Assembly: GCF_022808595.1 (NCBI RefSeq)
Contig: NZ_JAKUCN010000007.1
Location: 1 to 64,000 of the forward strand
DNA: 64,000 nt
Direction: 5' to 3'
Source of the DNA: Microvirga solisilvae
GTDB lineage: Bacteria > Pseudomonadota > Alphaproteobacteria > Rhizobiales > Beijerinckiaceae
In this document: in pieces, positions 45,803 through 54,151 of the stretch
Layout: every line of letters starts with the position of its first letter
How positions within the stretch are numbered: the stretch's first letter is position 1
Position numbers and translations under genes: made by a program
Notes under the pieces: generated by a model
Seen by the model: only the letters and a program-made list of their open reading frames with translations
Told to the model about the DNA's origin: nothing
The model's database searches: none

Positions 45803-46669
45803 GTCTTCCAAAAGCAGGATGCCTGCGGGCCTTCTCTCGGTTGCTCTGGAGCGGCCCAGAGAAGGCGTGGAACGATCTCAACCAGCCTCGCGGGACAAAG
45901 CCAAAAACGCCTCGTTTCGGAGATGCTGCGATTGTCAAAGAGCGAGCGGGAATGTTCTCGCGAGCGTGTGGCTCCGAGGTTTGGGGTGAGGGAGACGCGA
46001 GAGGTCGTCCGGCTCGCTATGGAATGAGTGAAGAACCTGACGGCCCCTCGCGCACGGTTCTTTTAGGCGTTCATCGTGTCTTGCAACGATGGGCCTCCCG
46101 GCCCGGCTTGCGAGACCGAACCAGGACCGTCCCCGGCTCCGACACATGCGACGCCTCGCGAGCGCGCCCCTCATCGAGCCAGGATACCAACACATATAGC
46201 CAAGGTTAGGAGGATTGTCAAGAACAAAAGAAGAACATTACTCATCGGGCGTCATCCCGGACGGCGCAGCCGAGCCGGGATCGCGGGCCGGGTGAAGCGC
46301 AGGCTCACCTCTCCCGGGCGGGAGAGGTCGACGCGCGTCAGCGCGGCGGGTGAGGGATGCGCGTTATCCGGAGAGACCTGTAACCCCTCACCCGGACCTG
46401 ACGGTCCGACCTCTCCCTCAAGGAGAGGTGATGATCCCGCGCCATTCTCGTCTTGCGATCCCGGGTTCTGCTGCGCAGCCCCGGGAGGACGAGGTATTCA
46501 ACGAAGGCTGTTCCTCTTGCCCCGGTGGAAACAGCGTAAACCTGCCCTAGAACGGGGCTTCCGGGGTTGATTGCCCTGGAAAGCTGCGCAGGCACAAGGC
46601 ACAGTGCTTGGGCGTTACCGATCGGGTTTCTCTCCGGCTTGCTGCCGGTTCCTTGGAGTTGGCGTCCGC
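45803..46669. other. 867-base stretch without a convincing gene
   Basis: No frame in this stretch resembles a real protein; the open frames are Arg/Pro-rich shadows. The main content is the nested palindromic element at 46250-46491. The part at 45830-46200 is moderately GC-rich without an obvious repeat or RNA structure that I could recognise. Confidence 0.55.
46250..46491. repeat. 242-bp nested palindromic element (MITE/REP-like)
   Basis: The ends are imperfect inverted repeats: CGTCATCCCGG at the left (46250) and the reverse complement CGTCCTCCCGG at the right (46491). Further pairs nest inside: CCGGGATCGC (46275-46284) with GCGATCCCGG (46455-46464), GGAGAGGTCG (46321-46330) with CGACCTCTCC (46407-46416), and GGGTGAGGG (46348-46356) with CCCTCACCC (46385-46393). 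Local hairpins ACCTCTCCCG/CGGGAGAGGT (46307-46328) and ACCTCTCC/GGAGAGGT (46409-46429) also occur. No transposase frame; this is the form of a non-autonomous or REP-type intergenic repeat. Confidence 0.75.
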
Positions 46670-47713
46670 GTGGTCCAAATCATCATGATCTTCGCGCTTG
46701 GGTTCGTGGCAGCGAGCCTCATTGCGCTTCTCATCATTCCCGCGATCAATGCCCGCGCGGAGCGCTTGGCGCGCCGCAGGGCCGAGGCGCTGTTTCCCAT
46801 GTCCATTTCCGAGCTCACGGCGGAGAAGGACCATCTGCGCGCCGAGTTCGCGGTGCTGCAGCGAAAGATCGAGCGGAAAGCCGAAGAGGCCCTCGCCGCC
46901 AAGCACCAGAGCATGGAAGAACTCGGCCGCCGGGCGGTTAGGATCGAGGCGCTCGAGAGCACCATGATCGAACGGGAAAAAACGATTGCTGAACTCGAGC
47001 GCAATCTCGCAGCAACGCAGACACGGCTGGCCGCGGCCGAAGACGAGTTGAACCGGACTCAAACCTCTCTGACCAGTAGCCGCGAGACTCTGTCGGCTCT
47101 CGAAAACGCGCACCGCGCCACATTGAATGAATTGTCCAACACGCGCATGGAGCTGGACACTACGCAGAACGACCGCACGAAGATCAGGACGGAGCTTCTG
47201 CACACGCAGGAAAAGCTGGCGCGCCTCGAAGCGCAATATGCGGATACGGACCAGCGCCTCACCGCAGCATTGAGTGAACTCGATGCAAAGCGCATCTCGA
47301 TCTCGGACCTCGAAACGCGCCTCATGACGCAAACAGCGCGCGGCAATGATTTCGAGCGTGCCTTGAACGAACGCCATGCCGAACTCGTGCAGGAGCGCAG
47401 CCGCCTTGCCGATCTTGCCAAGAATCTCGGTGCCGAGCATGAGCGCGGACTTATTCTCGAACAGCGCATCCGCGAAATCGAGAATGAGCGCGACGAAGCG
47501 CAAAGCCTCCTCGCCTCGCAAGAGAGCGCGACCAAGGGCGACGATGGAGAATTACGGCGCCAGATCAGCGAAGTCGCGGCATTGGTGATGCAGGGCAGCG
47601 GCAGCATTCAAACGAAGACCGCCGCTCCCGCGAAGAACGGCGGCGCTCGCAGCAACAAGCGGCGCAACAAGAATGCGGGAAAGCAGCGTCAGCCCGATCC
47701 CGCCGTGACGTGA
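46670..47713 (+). CDS. Membrane-anchored long coiled-coil protein
   Basis: A 347-residue protein: N-terminal membrane helix (IIMIFALGFVAASLIALLII), then about 250 residues of heptad-rich coiled coil (AEKDHLRAEFAVLQRKIERK, LERNLAATQTRLAAAEDELN) and a basic, disordered C-terminus. The layout is common in Hyphomicrobiales proteins of unknown role and may act as a spacer or scaffold beneath the membrane. The GTG at 46670 places the helix directly at the N-terminus; longer frames add Cys/Arg-rich residues out of character. Confidence 0.75.
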   Translation: MVQIIMIFALGFVAASLIALLIIPAINARAERLARRRAEALFPMSISELTAEKDHLRAEFAVLQRKIERKAEEALAAKHQSMEELGRRAVRIEALESTMIEREKTIAELERNLAATQTRLAAAEDELNRTQTSLTSSRETLSALENAHRATLNELSNTRMELDTTQNDRTKIRTELLHTQEKLARLEAQYADTDQRLTAALSELDAKRISISDLETRLMTQTARGNDFERALNERHAELVQERSRLADLAKNLGAEHERGLILEQRIREIENERDEAQSLLASQESATKGDDGELRRQISEVAALVMQGSGSIQTKTAAPAKNGGARSNKRRNKNAGKQRQPDPAVT

Positions 47714-47725
47714 GCCGCCCCTTTT

Positions 47726-48064
47726 CTATTTCGGATCAACCTGCTGATTGCCGCCGGGGCTGCCCGGAGGCGGAATGACCGGAGTCGTGCCGGGATTGGG
47801 CACGGGAGCCGGCACTCTGATATCCGGCGTAGCGGTCGCAGGCGGGCGGATGACGCCGTCGCTCTGCTCCAGCTTGTCGCTCAAGGTGCTGCCGGTCGAT
47901 GGCGGATCCTCGGTCTGCACGCCGTTCGGATCGACCTTTTCAGCCGGCATTTGCTGCAGCGGCGGCATGTTGGGAGCCTGCTGATTCAGCACATTGGGAT
48001 TTTGCGCCATCGCTGTGCCGGCGCAGCCTGCCGCAATCAGGGACAGAACCAGAATTCTCTTCAT
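47726..48064 (-). CDS. Secreted Pro-rich protein of unknown function
   Basis: A 112-residue protein with a signal peptide (MKRILVLSLIAAGCAGTAMA-QN) and a mature part dominated by Pro, Asn, Gln and Thr (IRVPAPVPNPGTTPVIPPPG). Probably disordered and periplasmic. Cys14 in the signal region is not in a good lipobox. The function is not recognisable. It lies on the opposite strand 12 bases from the end of the coiled-coil gene. Confidence 0.65.
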   Translation of the reverse strand: MKRILVLSLIAAGCAGTAMAQNPNVLNQQAPNMPPLQQMPAEKVDPNGVQTEDPPSTGSTLSDKLEQSDGVIRPPATATPDIRVPAPVPNPGTTPVIPPPGSPGGNQQVDPK

Positions 48065-48118
48065 GGATCGCTCCTTTCGGGAGGCAACGAGCGATCCGTG
48101 AGGGGGGTTCCGTCCAGC

Positions 48119-48982
48119 TTAAGCGTTGTCCCTGTGCGGTGATGCGGCCATGCGGATATAGGTTTCACGCAGCTTTCGCGTCACAGGACCGGGCTTGCCG
48201 CTGCCGATCGTGCGCCCGTCGATGGAGACGATGGGGAGTACGAAATTGGAAGCGCTGGTGAGGAACGCCTCGGCGGCGTCATAGGCCTCTTCGACCGTGA
48301 ACAGACGCTCTTCGAGCGGGATGCCTTCTGCCTGCGAGAGCGCCAGCAGCGATTGCCGCGTGATGCCGGGCAGGATGGCGTTCGACAGCGGACGCACGAC
48401 GATGCGGCCTTGCCTGGTGACGATGAAGGCGCTCGATGAACCGCCTTCGGTCACGAAGCCGTTCTCCACCATCCAGGCTTCCTGCGCACCGGCTTCCTTC
48501 GCCGCTTGTTTCGCGAGCACCTGCGCGAGCAGGTTGATCGACTTGATGTCGCGCCGCTGCCAGCGCAGATCCGGCACGGTGATGACGGCGATGCCGGTTT
48601 CCGCAGCAGGCGCGTTCACGATGGACTTGGCCTGCGTGAACATGGCGACCGTGGGCGTCGCGTTGTCCGGAAACATGAAGTCGCGTTCGGCCACACCACG
48701 CGTCACCTGAAAATAGATGAAGCCCTCGCTGAGATTGTTGCGGCGCGCAAGTTCCTCTTCCAGCGCGGTCCACTCGGCGCGCGTATAAGGATTTGCAATC
48801 CGCACTTCGCGTAAGGAACGCTCGAGACGTTCGAGATGTGCATCGTTGTCGACGAGGTGTCCTTCGAGGATGGCGACACCTTCATAGATGCCGTCGCCGA
48901 ACATGAACCCTCGATCCATGAAAGGCACCTTGGCCTCCTCGATGGGGAGGAACGAACCGTTCAGGAACACGATGCGGGACAT
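48119..48982 (-). CDS. dat: D-amino-acid transaminase (class IV PLP aminotransferase)
   Basis: A 287-residue fold-type IV PLP enzyme: VPFMDRGFMFGDGIYEGVAI at the N-terminus, FIYFQVTRGVAERDF, the PLP Lys in RRDIKSINLLAQVLAK, and ENGFVTEGGSSSAFIV binding the cofactor phosphate. The FQVTRG and RDIKS context matches D-alanine aminotransferases, which interconvert D-alanine and D-glutamate for cell wall synthesis; a branched-chain transaminase is a less likely reading. Cytoplasmic, full length. Confidence 0.88.
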   Translation of the reverse strand: MSRIVFLNGSFLPIEEAKVPFMDRGFMFGDGIYEGVAILEGHLVDNDAHLERLERSLREVRIANPYTRAEWTALEEELARRNNLSEGFIYFQVTRGVAERDFMFPDNATPTVAMFTQAKSIVNAPAAETGIAVITVPDLRWQRRDIKSINLLAQVLAKQAAKEAGAQEAWMVENGFVTEGGSSSAFIVTRQGRIVVRPLSNAILPGITRQSLLALSQAEGIPLEERLFTVEEAYDAAEAFLTSASNFVLPIVSIDGRTIGSGKPGPVTRKLRETYIRMAASPHRDNA

Positions 48983-49089
48983 GAATTACCTCGAATGATG
49001 CACGTCTTTAGCCGACCGGCCGGTGGGCGCCGCCGAAGCGTGACCTAGAACCAAAGCATCCCATCAGCCTGGCCATAGGTACCTTCCTG

Positions 49090-49701
49090 ATGAAAGCGAT
49101 TCCAGTTCTGATTTCGGCATTTTTCACGCTCATGTCGCTCCCCTCGCCTGTCTCGGCCTCGCAGGAGGCTTTGAGGTGGTTTCAGAGCCAGGGCTATGTG
49201 GGACCGGCAGGCACCCGCATCATCGCCTGCCATGGATATGGTTGCGTGCGCCGCCAGGCGATTTCTGTGGACGGCTCGTGGCTGAGCCGCGCAAGCGCGC
49301 TGTTGAGAGCAGGCAGTGCCTCTCCGGAGGCCGAAAGACAGGCGCTGGCGCAGGTGGTGAGCGCCTATACGGCATATCTTGCTTCCTCCATCGGCGGCAG
49401 GCCAGACGTGCCGGGCTCACCGGCCGGGATGTCGGGCGTGCAGGGTCAGATGGATTGTCTCGACGAGACGGCCAACACCACGAGCCTGCTGCTCGTGCTG
49501 CAGGATCAGGGCCTGTTGAGTTATCACGAAGTTGAACCGCCGGAATCGCGCGGGTTCTTTCTGGACGGACGCTATCCGCATTTTTCCGCCGTCATTGCGG
49601 AGAAGAAGAGCGGGCGGGAATGGGCTGTCGATCCATGGCGCCGGGCGCCGGGCCAGAGGCCTGAAATCCTGCCGCTCACTCAGTGGCGGCAGGATTCTTA
49701 A
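49090..49701 (+). CDS. Secreted protein with possible Cys-His-Asp (transglutaminase-like) triad
   Basis: A 203-residue protein with a signal peptide (MKAIPVLISAFFTLMSLPSPVSA). Three segments stand out: GQMDCLDETANTTSLLLVLQ, YPHFSAVIAEKKSG and EWAVDPWRR. Cys followed by a helix, then His on a strand, then Asp-Pro-Trp is the order of the transglutaminase/papain-like fold, so it may be a cysteine peptidase or amidase. This is inferred from pattern only; the family is not firmly recognised. Two further Cys residues (CHGYGC) lie near the N-terminus. Confidence 0.65.
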   Translation: MKAIPVLISAFFTLMSLPSPVSASQEALRWFQSQGYVGPAGTRIIACHGYGCVRRQAISVDGSWLSRASALLRAGSASPEAERQALAQVVSAYTAYLASSIGGRPDVPGSPAGMSGVQGQMDCLDETANTTSLLLVLQDQGLLSYHEVEPPESRGFFLDGRYPHFSAVIAEKKSGREWAVDPWRRAPGQRPEILPLTQWRQDS

Positions 49702-49721
49702 AACAGCAGAGCGCTGAAAAC

Positions 49722-50021
49722 TTATTTCAGGTGCTGCGCGAGGTGCTTGTTCATCTCGAACATGGTCACCTTCGGCTTGCCGAAGATCGGCTGCAGCTTG
49801 TCGTCGGCGATGATCTCGCGCTTGTTCTCGGGGTTCTGCAGGTTGTGCTTCTTGATGTACTCCCACATCTTGCTCACGACCTCGCCGCGCGGCAGCGGGT
49901 TCGAGCCGACGATGGCGGCCAGTTCCTTGGACGGCTGCAGGGGCTTCTGAAGAGCATTGGGCTTGGAACCGGCAGCCTTGGCCGCAGGCTTCTTTGCTCC
50001 GTCTGACGTCTTGGTCGGCAT
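49722..50021 (-). CDS. SWIB/MDM2 domain protein
   Basis: A 99-residue protein: a Lys/Ala-rich N-terminal tail, then LQKPLQPSKELAAIVGSNPLPRGEVVSKMWEYI, HNLQNPENKREIIADDKL and FGKPKVTMFEMNKHLAQHL. This is the SWIB fold known from eukaryotic chromatin remodellers and found alone in chlamydiae and many alphaproteobacteria. The basic tail suggests nucleic-acid binding; its bacterial function is unknown. It converges with the secreted protein gene. Confidence 0.9.
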   Translation of the reverse strand: MPTKTSDGAKKPAAKAAGSKPNALQKPLQPSKELAAIVGSNPLPRGEVVSKMWEYIKKHNLQNPENKREIIADDKLQPIFGKPKVTMFEMNKHLAQHLK

Positions 50022-50211
50022 GTATTCCTCCGGGAGTAGAGTGGGAAAGAGCTTCTCGAAAGCCGTTCATCTCCTGGCCCCGACAGCTCCATTGACCAGT
50101 CCCGGGCTCGGATTGTCCGGAGCCTGTTTCAAGCCCCAGCCCCCGACGGGCGGTCAATTCCGGCAGAGCTTATGTCCGCTCTGCGCCTACAGCAAGATAG
50201 ACTTCCAAGGT

Positions 50212-50661
50212 TTAGGCGGTTTTCGGGAAGGGAAGGATCTTCGCCGACTCCTGATGAGCCGGGACCTGGTAGTTCAGCCGGGAATGCTTCCAGGATCGAG
50301 CGGCCGCCGAATGGACATAGGAAACGATGGTTTCGTTCGGGCATGGCTTGGCCAGAAAGGCCGCGCCCTGGGGCAGGTCTCCGGCGGAGGGCCAGCGGCG
50401 CCCGGACATGATCAGGATCTCGGCCTCAGGGCGAAATTCATGAACCTTATGAGCGAGTTCGAACCCGTTGCAGCCATTCGGCATGTCCACATCGGTGAGC
50501 AGGACATTGATCTCGAGACCGGCCTCCAGAAGCACCCACGCCTCGGTCGCGTTGGCGGCCTCGACGACCTTGAATCCGGATTCTTCGAGAAGGTCCGCCA
50601 CGAACAGGCGGATCAGGGGCTCGTCTTCAACTAAAAGAACTGTGGACTGAAACTCGGGCAT
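50212..50661 (-). CDS. Single-domain response regulator
   Basis: A 149-residue receiver domain: STVLLVEDEPLIRLFVADLL with the acidic pair, phospho-acceptor Asp in VLLTDVDMPNGCNGFELA, ILIMSGRR, and FLAKPCPNETIV with the conserved Lys-Pro. No output domain, so it probably acts by protein contact or as a phosphate sink. All key residues are present. No adjacent kinase. Confidence 0.87.
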   Translation of the reverse strand: MPEFQSTVLLVEDEPLIRLFVADLLEESGFKVVEAANATEAWVLLEAGLEINVLLTDVDMPNGCNGFELAHKVHEFRPEAEILIMSGRRWPSAGDLPQGAAFLAKPCPNETIVSYVHSAAARSWKHSRLNYQVPAHQESAKILPFPKTA

Positions 50662-50748
50662 CAGAGGCTCGGCAGGCTGCGCAATTCGGTTTGAACGCCT
50701 GAACCGACGATTGGTTCCATACCTGATTGAGACCAGTTGACCTTTCGG

Positions 50749-51792
50749 TCAGACCGCCTGCCCGCTCATCGCGGTCAGGCCTCCGACATGCCGGGCGAGG
50801 CCCTCAGATGCAATGTTCTTGCCTTTCGCCTCGACCTCGAAGTCGCTCCATGCGAGGTGGCGCGCCACGAGATCGTTGATTGCTAGGTTCCACATCAGCT
50901 CCGAATGCCCGCGCAAGTCCTTCGGCTTGATGCCGCTTCCGGTGAGCATTCCGTAATCGGGCAGCACCTGAATATCGTGATCGGCAAGAAGCTCCTCGCG
51001 GGACACGCTGATATGACTCAGCGGGCGGACGCCGCGCCAGGATGCGATGATGGTCGCGATGCGAGGATCGTCGGGCTCCACATATTCGCCTTCGCTCTTG
51101 ATCCAGTGATGATGCAGATCGAGCACCAGAGGCACCGCGTCGGCGAGCGGCAGCAGATCGTCGAGACCGTAGCTGACTTCGTCGTTCTCGATGGTGATGA
51201 GATTACGCGCCGTTTCCGACAGGCGCGCGAGCCCTTCACGGATGCCTGCGACGCCGACGGCTTTCGCGCCGCCATGAATGTTGATGTGAGCGCCGTGCGG
51301 ATGCCAGCCGTTGCCGTAGCCCATATAGCGCATGACCTCGGCGTGATATTCGAACTCCGCGATGCCGTTGACGGCAGCGGAGGCGTTCGCCGAGGCAATC
51401 ACACAGAACTGGCCCGGATGCATGCTGAGGCGCACGCCGTGCTCGCGTGCAAGATGGCCGACATATGCCAGCTTCGTTTCGATGAGGTTGCGCAGATCGC
51501 TATCGCGGTAGAAGTCTCGGCAACTGGCATGAGTATAGCCCGGCAGGAGATCACTGGAGAGGCGATGCAGGCGCTCGAGCGGCGGGCGGCTTGCCACATG
51601 CGCGATCTGGTGCGTGATCGCGTCCAGGTTATGGGCTACGACGGATGCAAGCTTGTCGTAGGCCGCCTTCGGATCGAGACGGCCGAGATAGGCCATCGTC
51701 ACGGTGGTGGTGTTCATCCGGCGCGCGATGTCGGCCTCACCGTTCTCAGGCACGAATTTACAGCAGAAACCAAGTCGTCTGGAATGGGGCAT
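50749..51792 (-). CDS. uvsE: UV damage endonuclease UvsE/UVDE
   Basis: A 347-residue protein of the UVDE family: RRLGFCCKF at the start, RLSSDLLPGYTH, the metal-site segment VRLSMHPGQFCVIAS, HINIHGGAK, LITIENDEVSYGLDDLLPL, PLVLDLHHHWI and HISVSRE. These supply the three-metal TIM-barrel site. UVDE nicks DNA 5' to UV photoproducts and some other lesions, an alternative to UvrABC that suits sun-exposed bacteria. Full length; not in an obvious operon, though a receiver gene lies 44 bases upstream in the same direction. Confidence 0.9.
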   Translation of the reverse strand: MPHSRRLGFCCKFVPENGEADIARRMNTTTVTMAYLGRLDPKAAYDKLASVVAHNLDAITHQIAHVASRPPLERLHRLSSDLLPGYTHASCRDFYRDSDLRNLIETKLAYVGHLAREHGVRLSMHPGQFCVIASANASAAVNGIAEFEYHAEVMRYMGYGNGWHPHGAHINIHGGAKAVGVAGIREGLARLSETARNLITIENDEVSYGLDDLLPLADAVPLVLDLHHHWIKSEGEYVEPDDPRIATIIASWRGVRPLSHISVSREELLADHDIQVLPDYGMLTGSGIKPKDLRGHSELMWNLAINDLVARHLAWSDFEVEAKGKNIASEGLARHVGGLTAMSGQAV

Positions 51793-51836
51793 GAGCGAGC
51801 GGCAACCTCTGGCCTCAGGGCGATGCCCTCATGCCT

Positions 51837-52190
51837 TTAGCATGAATACGAGCGCGATGAAGTCTCGCCGATCGACTGCCGGATCGTGCGCTCCTCGAAA
51901 GGCTTCGGGATGAAAGCCGCCTCGCGCAGGGAATGTGGAATATCGCCCGGCTGCGATGCGGAGACGAAGGCGAAGGGGATCTCCCGCTCCGCGAGCGCCT
52001 TCGCGACACCGAAGCTCTTGCCGCCGATCACGTCGATATCGAGAAGCGCGTAATCGAAATCGTCTTCGAGATGGTCATAGGTGTCGGCCAAGGAATTGAA
52101 GACACCAACGACCTCATGGCCATCATCTTCGAGGATGGCCTGCAGATCCGATGCAATGAATGGATCATCTTCCAATATCAGGATACGCAC
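51837..52190 (-). CDS. Single-domain response regulator
   Basis: A 117-residue receiver domain: MRILILEDDPFIASDLQAIL, phospho-acceptor in YALLDIDVIGGKSF, FVSASQPGD and AAFIPKPFEERT with the conserved Lys. No output domain. Of the type often linked to histidine kinases of the HWE/HisKA_2 group in Hyphomicrobiales. It lies 44 bases before uvsE. Confidence 0.85.
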   Translation of the reverse strand: MRILILEDDPFIASDLQAILEDDGHEVVGVFNSLADTYDHLEDDFDYALLDIDVIGGKSFGVAKALAEREIPFAFVSASQPGDIPHSLREAAFIPKPFEERTIRQSIGETSSRSYSC

Positions 52191-52589
52191 GAGACAACTC
52201 CGCTAAAAAGCCTTGCCGGATCGCCCTTCGAAATCAAACCGTTCCACTCAAAACGCAACCCTATCCAACTCCCGAGTGCCAACGGATTAACCTATGTTGA
52301 GTTCCACCTAGACGGGAAACTCCCCCATTTGCGTCTTGTTATGGTTAAAGTTTTTCAACCGCAGCCCTTGAAAGAAGTGCAAGAGGGTACCATCTTAGTT
52401 TCAACCTGACGGGCCTAAACGCCTGTCAGAAGCGGTCACGATGCCGAGGACATGACGCCGGATGTACGCGCATGGATCTCGCCGTGGCCGTTGCCATTTC
52501 TGGCGCTGCTTTTCTCTTTTTAACCAAGCGTGAAATGGAAAAAGCGCCGGTAATGAACCGGCGCTTTTCCATTCGAGATTGCTTGGCCG
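52191..52589. other. 399-base gene-free stretch
   Basis: Contains the probable promoter of the receiver gene at 51837-52190 and, at its right end, the terminator of the next minus-strand operon (52540-52568). The A+T content rises near 52230-52410. No protein frame or repeat of note. Confidence 0.5.
52540..52568 (-). terminator. Rho-independent terminator of the DUF883/DUF3618/DUF1469 operon
   Basis: AAAAGCGCCGGT (52540-52551) and ACCGGCGCTTTT (52557-52568) form a 12-bp stem with a 5-base loop. Read on the minus strand it ends in a T-run, 22 bases after the stop of the gene at 52590. Confidence 0.9.
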
Positions 52590-53315
52590 TCAGTGACGGT
52601 TCACATCGCGTCCCTGAGAGCCGAACTCGCTCTCGTGACGGCTGAACTGCGCCTCGTCGCCGCTGAACGTTTCTTCCACGTAGTCGCGGCCACGATTGGC
52701 GGCCTCGCGGGCATAGCGGAGACCCTGATCGCGCACCTCATCGGCCCATTCGCCGAAGAGCTCGTTCTCGCGACGCGTCCGCGGGAGAAGCGCGCCGAGG
52801 AGCAGGCCTGCGGCAAGGCCGACGAGCCCCACCACCATCGGGTTTTCATGCACGTAATTCTGCATGCCGCCACGGGCATTGCCGAAAGCCTTGGCCGAGC
52901 GCCCGCCCATCTGGCGAACGCGGCGGCGCTGGCCTTCATACGCATCGGACGCCCAATCGGAAGCGCGCTCATAGGTATCGCGAGCCCATTCGGAGGCGCC
53001 TTCGTAAGCACCTTCCGCACGATGACGCATATCTTCGGCCATGTTCTGAGCTTTGTCCGTCATCGAGGAATTCTGATCCTGAGCGTTCTGCTGCGAACCA
53101 CCCTTCGACCTGTCGCCACCCTGGTTTCCGCCCATGGGATGGGACGTATGAGAGGCAAGCGTAGAACTCTGCGCACTCTTCTTGTCGTCATGTGCATGAG
53201 GCATCGGAGCTTCGCCGATATTACCCACAGAGGTGCCAGCAGAGACTTTGCCGGATCCGGTATCGCTCTGCTTGTCGGTCGGCGACTTGCCGCTTTCGTT
53301 CTTCGTATTGGCCAT
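52590..53315 (-). CDS. DUF883/YqjD-like membrane-anchored stress protein
   Basis: A 241-residue protein. The first ~85 residues are Ser/Gly/Gln/Lys-rich and disordered. A helical amphipathic part follows (MAEDMRHRAEGAYEGASEWA, repeated RASDWASDAYEG), then NPMVVGLVGLAAGLLLGALLP, a C-terminal membrane segment as in ElaB/YqjD/DUF883 proteins, and a charged tail. Such proteins anchor to the inner membrane and are induced in stationary phase or stress; ribosome binding is known for E. coli YqjD. Last gene of a four-gene minus-strand operon. Confidence 0.75.
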   Translation of the reverse strand: MANTKNESGKSPTDKQSDTGSGKVSAGTSVGNIGEAPMPHAHDDKKSAQSSTLASHTSHPMGGNQGGDRSKGGSQQNAQDQNSSMTDKAQNMAEDMRHRAEGAYEGASEWARDTYERASDWASDAYEGQRRRVRQMGGRSAKAFGNARGGMQNYVHENPMVVGLVGLAAGLLLGALLPRTRRENELFGEWADEVRDQGLRYAREAANRGRDYVEETFSGDEAQFSRHESEFGSQGRDVNRH

Positions 53316-53336
53316 GAAACGCTCCTGTTCCGTTCG

Positions 53337-53753
53337 TTAAATCCGAGAGTTCATTCTGCGACGATCAAACATGCCGTCAGGCTGCTCCAGCGGCGCAGCG
53401 CCGGGCTCGTAGAGACGAAGCTCGTCCGGCTCTCCCAAAAGATCCTGTTCGGTGATGAAATCCTCATCTGCGGCAATCAATCGGGTCGGGCGGCGGCGTG
53501 CCGGACGACCCAGGCGATAGGCAAGAAGCCCGAGCCCCATCGCAATCAGCATGACCGGAACGGGATTGCTTCGCACGGTTTCAAGAACCCTGTCGTAAAC
53601 AGGGCCATACTGAGTGGCGCGCGCCGTCCCGAGCATGTCGTCCACGACGCCAGACACGGTCATCTTGTTCTGGAGTTGATCAATCGTACGGTCGAGCTGC
53701 GCGCGGCTCTGCTCGATGTCCTTCTCCAGATCCTGAAGGCTCTGTGTCATCAT
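53337..53753 (-). CDS. DUF3618 family membrane protein
   Basis: A 138-residue protein: LEKDIEQSRAQLDRTIDQLQNKM is the DUF3618 hallmark helix, followed by a membrane segment NPVPVMLIAMGLGLLAYRLG and a Pro/Arg-rich tail. Function unknown; it usually sits beside DUF1469 and DUF883-like genes, as here. Its start overlaps the preceding gene by four bases (53750-53753). Confidence 0.82.
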   Translation of the reverse strand: MMTQSLQDLEKDIEQSRAQLDRTIDQLQNKMTVSGVVDDMLGTARATQYGPVYDRVLETVRSNPVPVMLIAMGLGLLAYRLGRPARRRPTRLIAADEDFITEQDLLGEPDELRLYEPGAAPLEQPDGMFDRRRMNSRI

Positions 53754-54139
53754 GCACCTCTCTCGGAGAGAACTTCAGCATCCCGCTTGAGCGAGCGCAT
53801 GGTTCGCTGAGGCGTGAGTGCGGAAACCGACATGGCATGACGCCCGTAAAGGCCAAGGCCGATCGCGATGAGCGCCATGATGCCGCCGACGATCAGCGCG
53901 GCAAGAGCCTCGGAGTCGAGAACCACTGCCAGCCATTCGACCAGCGACTCCGTGAGAAGCATGACGGCGGCAATCGCGAAGATCGCGGCAGCCACAACCA
54001 TGGCGAGCCCAATGAAAAGGGTGCGCAGGTTCTGGGAGATCTCCGTGCGGAAGAGCGTGAACTCTTTCTGTGCGAGATCTGTCGATTCCCGCAGGGCCTC
54101 ACCAACGAGACCCTGGATGGTTTGATGGTTGCCTTGCAT
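53750..54139 (-). CDS. DUF1469/YqjE-like membrane protein (phage-holin superfamily III type)
   Basis: A 129-residue protein with an amphipathic N-terminus (GLVGEALRESTDLAQKEFTL) and two membrane helices (LFIGLAMVVAAAIFAIAAVMLL and ALAALIVGGIMALIAIGLGL). It matches the YqjE/actinobacterial holin-like superfamily, which in proteobacteria is a housekeeping envelope protein, not a phage lysis gene. Translationally coupled to the DUF3618 gene. Confidence 0.82.
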   Translation of the reverse strand: MQGNHQTIQGLVGEALRESTDLAQKEFTLFRTEISQNLRTLFIGLAMVVAAAIFAIAAVMLLTESLVEWLAVVLDSEALAALIVGGIMALIAIGLGLYGRHAMSVSALTPQRTMRSLKRDAEVLSERGA

Positions 54140-54151
54140 GAGCTCTCTCCC

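Noticed and set aside
45841..46209. Open frames on both strands in the gene-poor stretch after eipA
   Set aside because: Arg/Pro/Ser-rich, no ribosome-binding site, no resemblance to any protein; typical GC-rich shadow frames.
53750..54139. Phage holin reading of the DUF1469 protein, suggesting a prophage
   Set aside because: The holin-like superfamily label is misleading; the gene is in a DUF3618/DUF883 operon and there are no other phage genes nearby.
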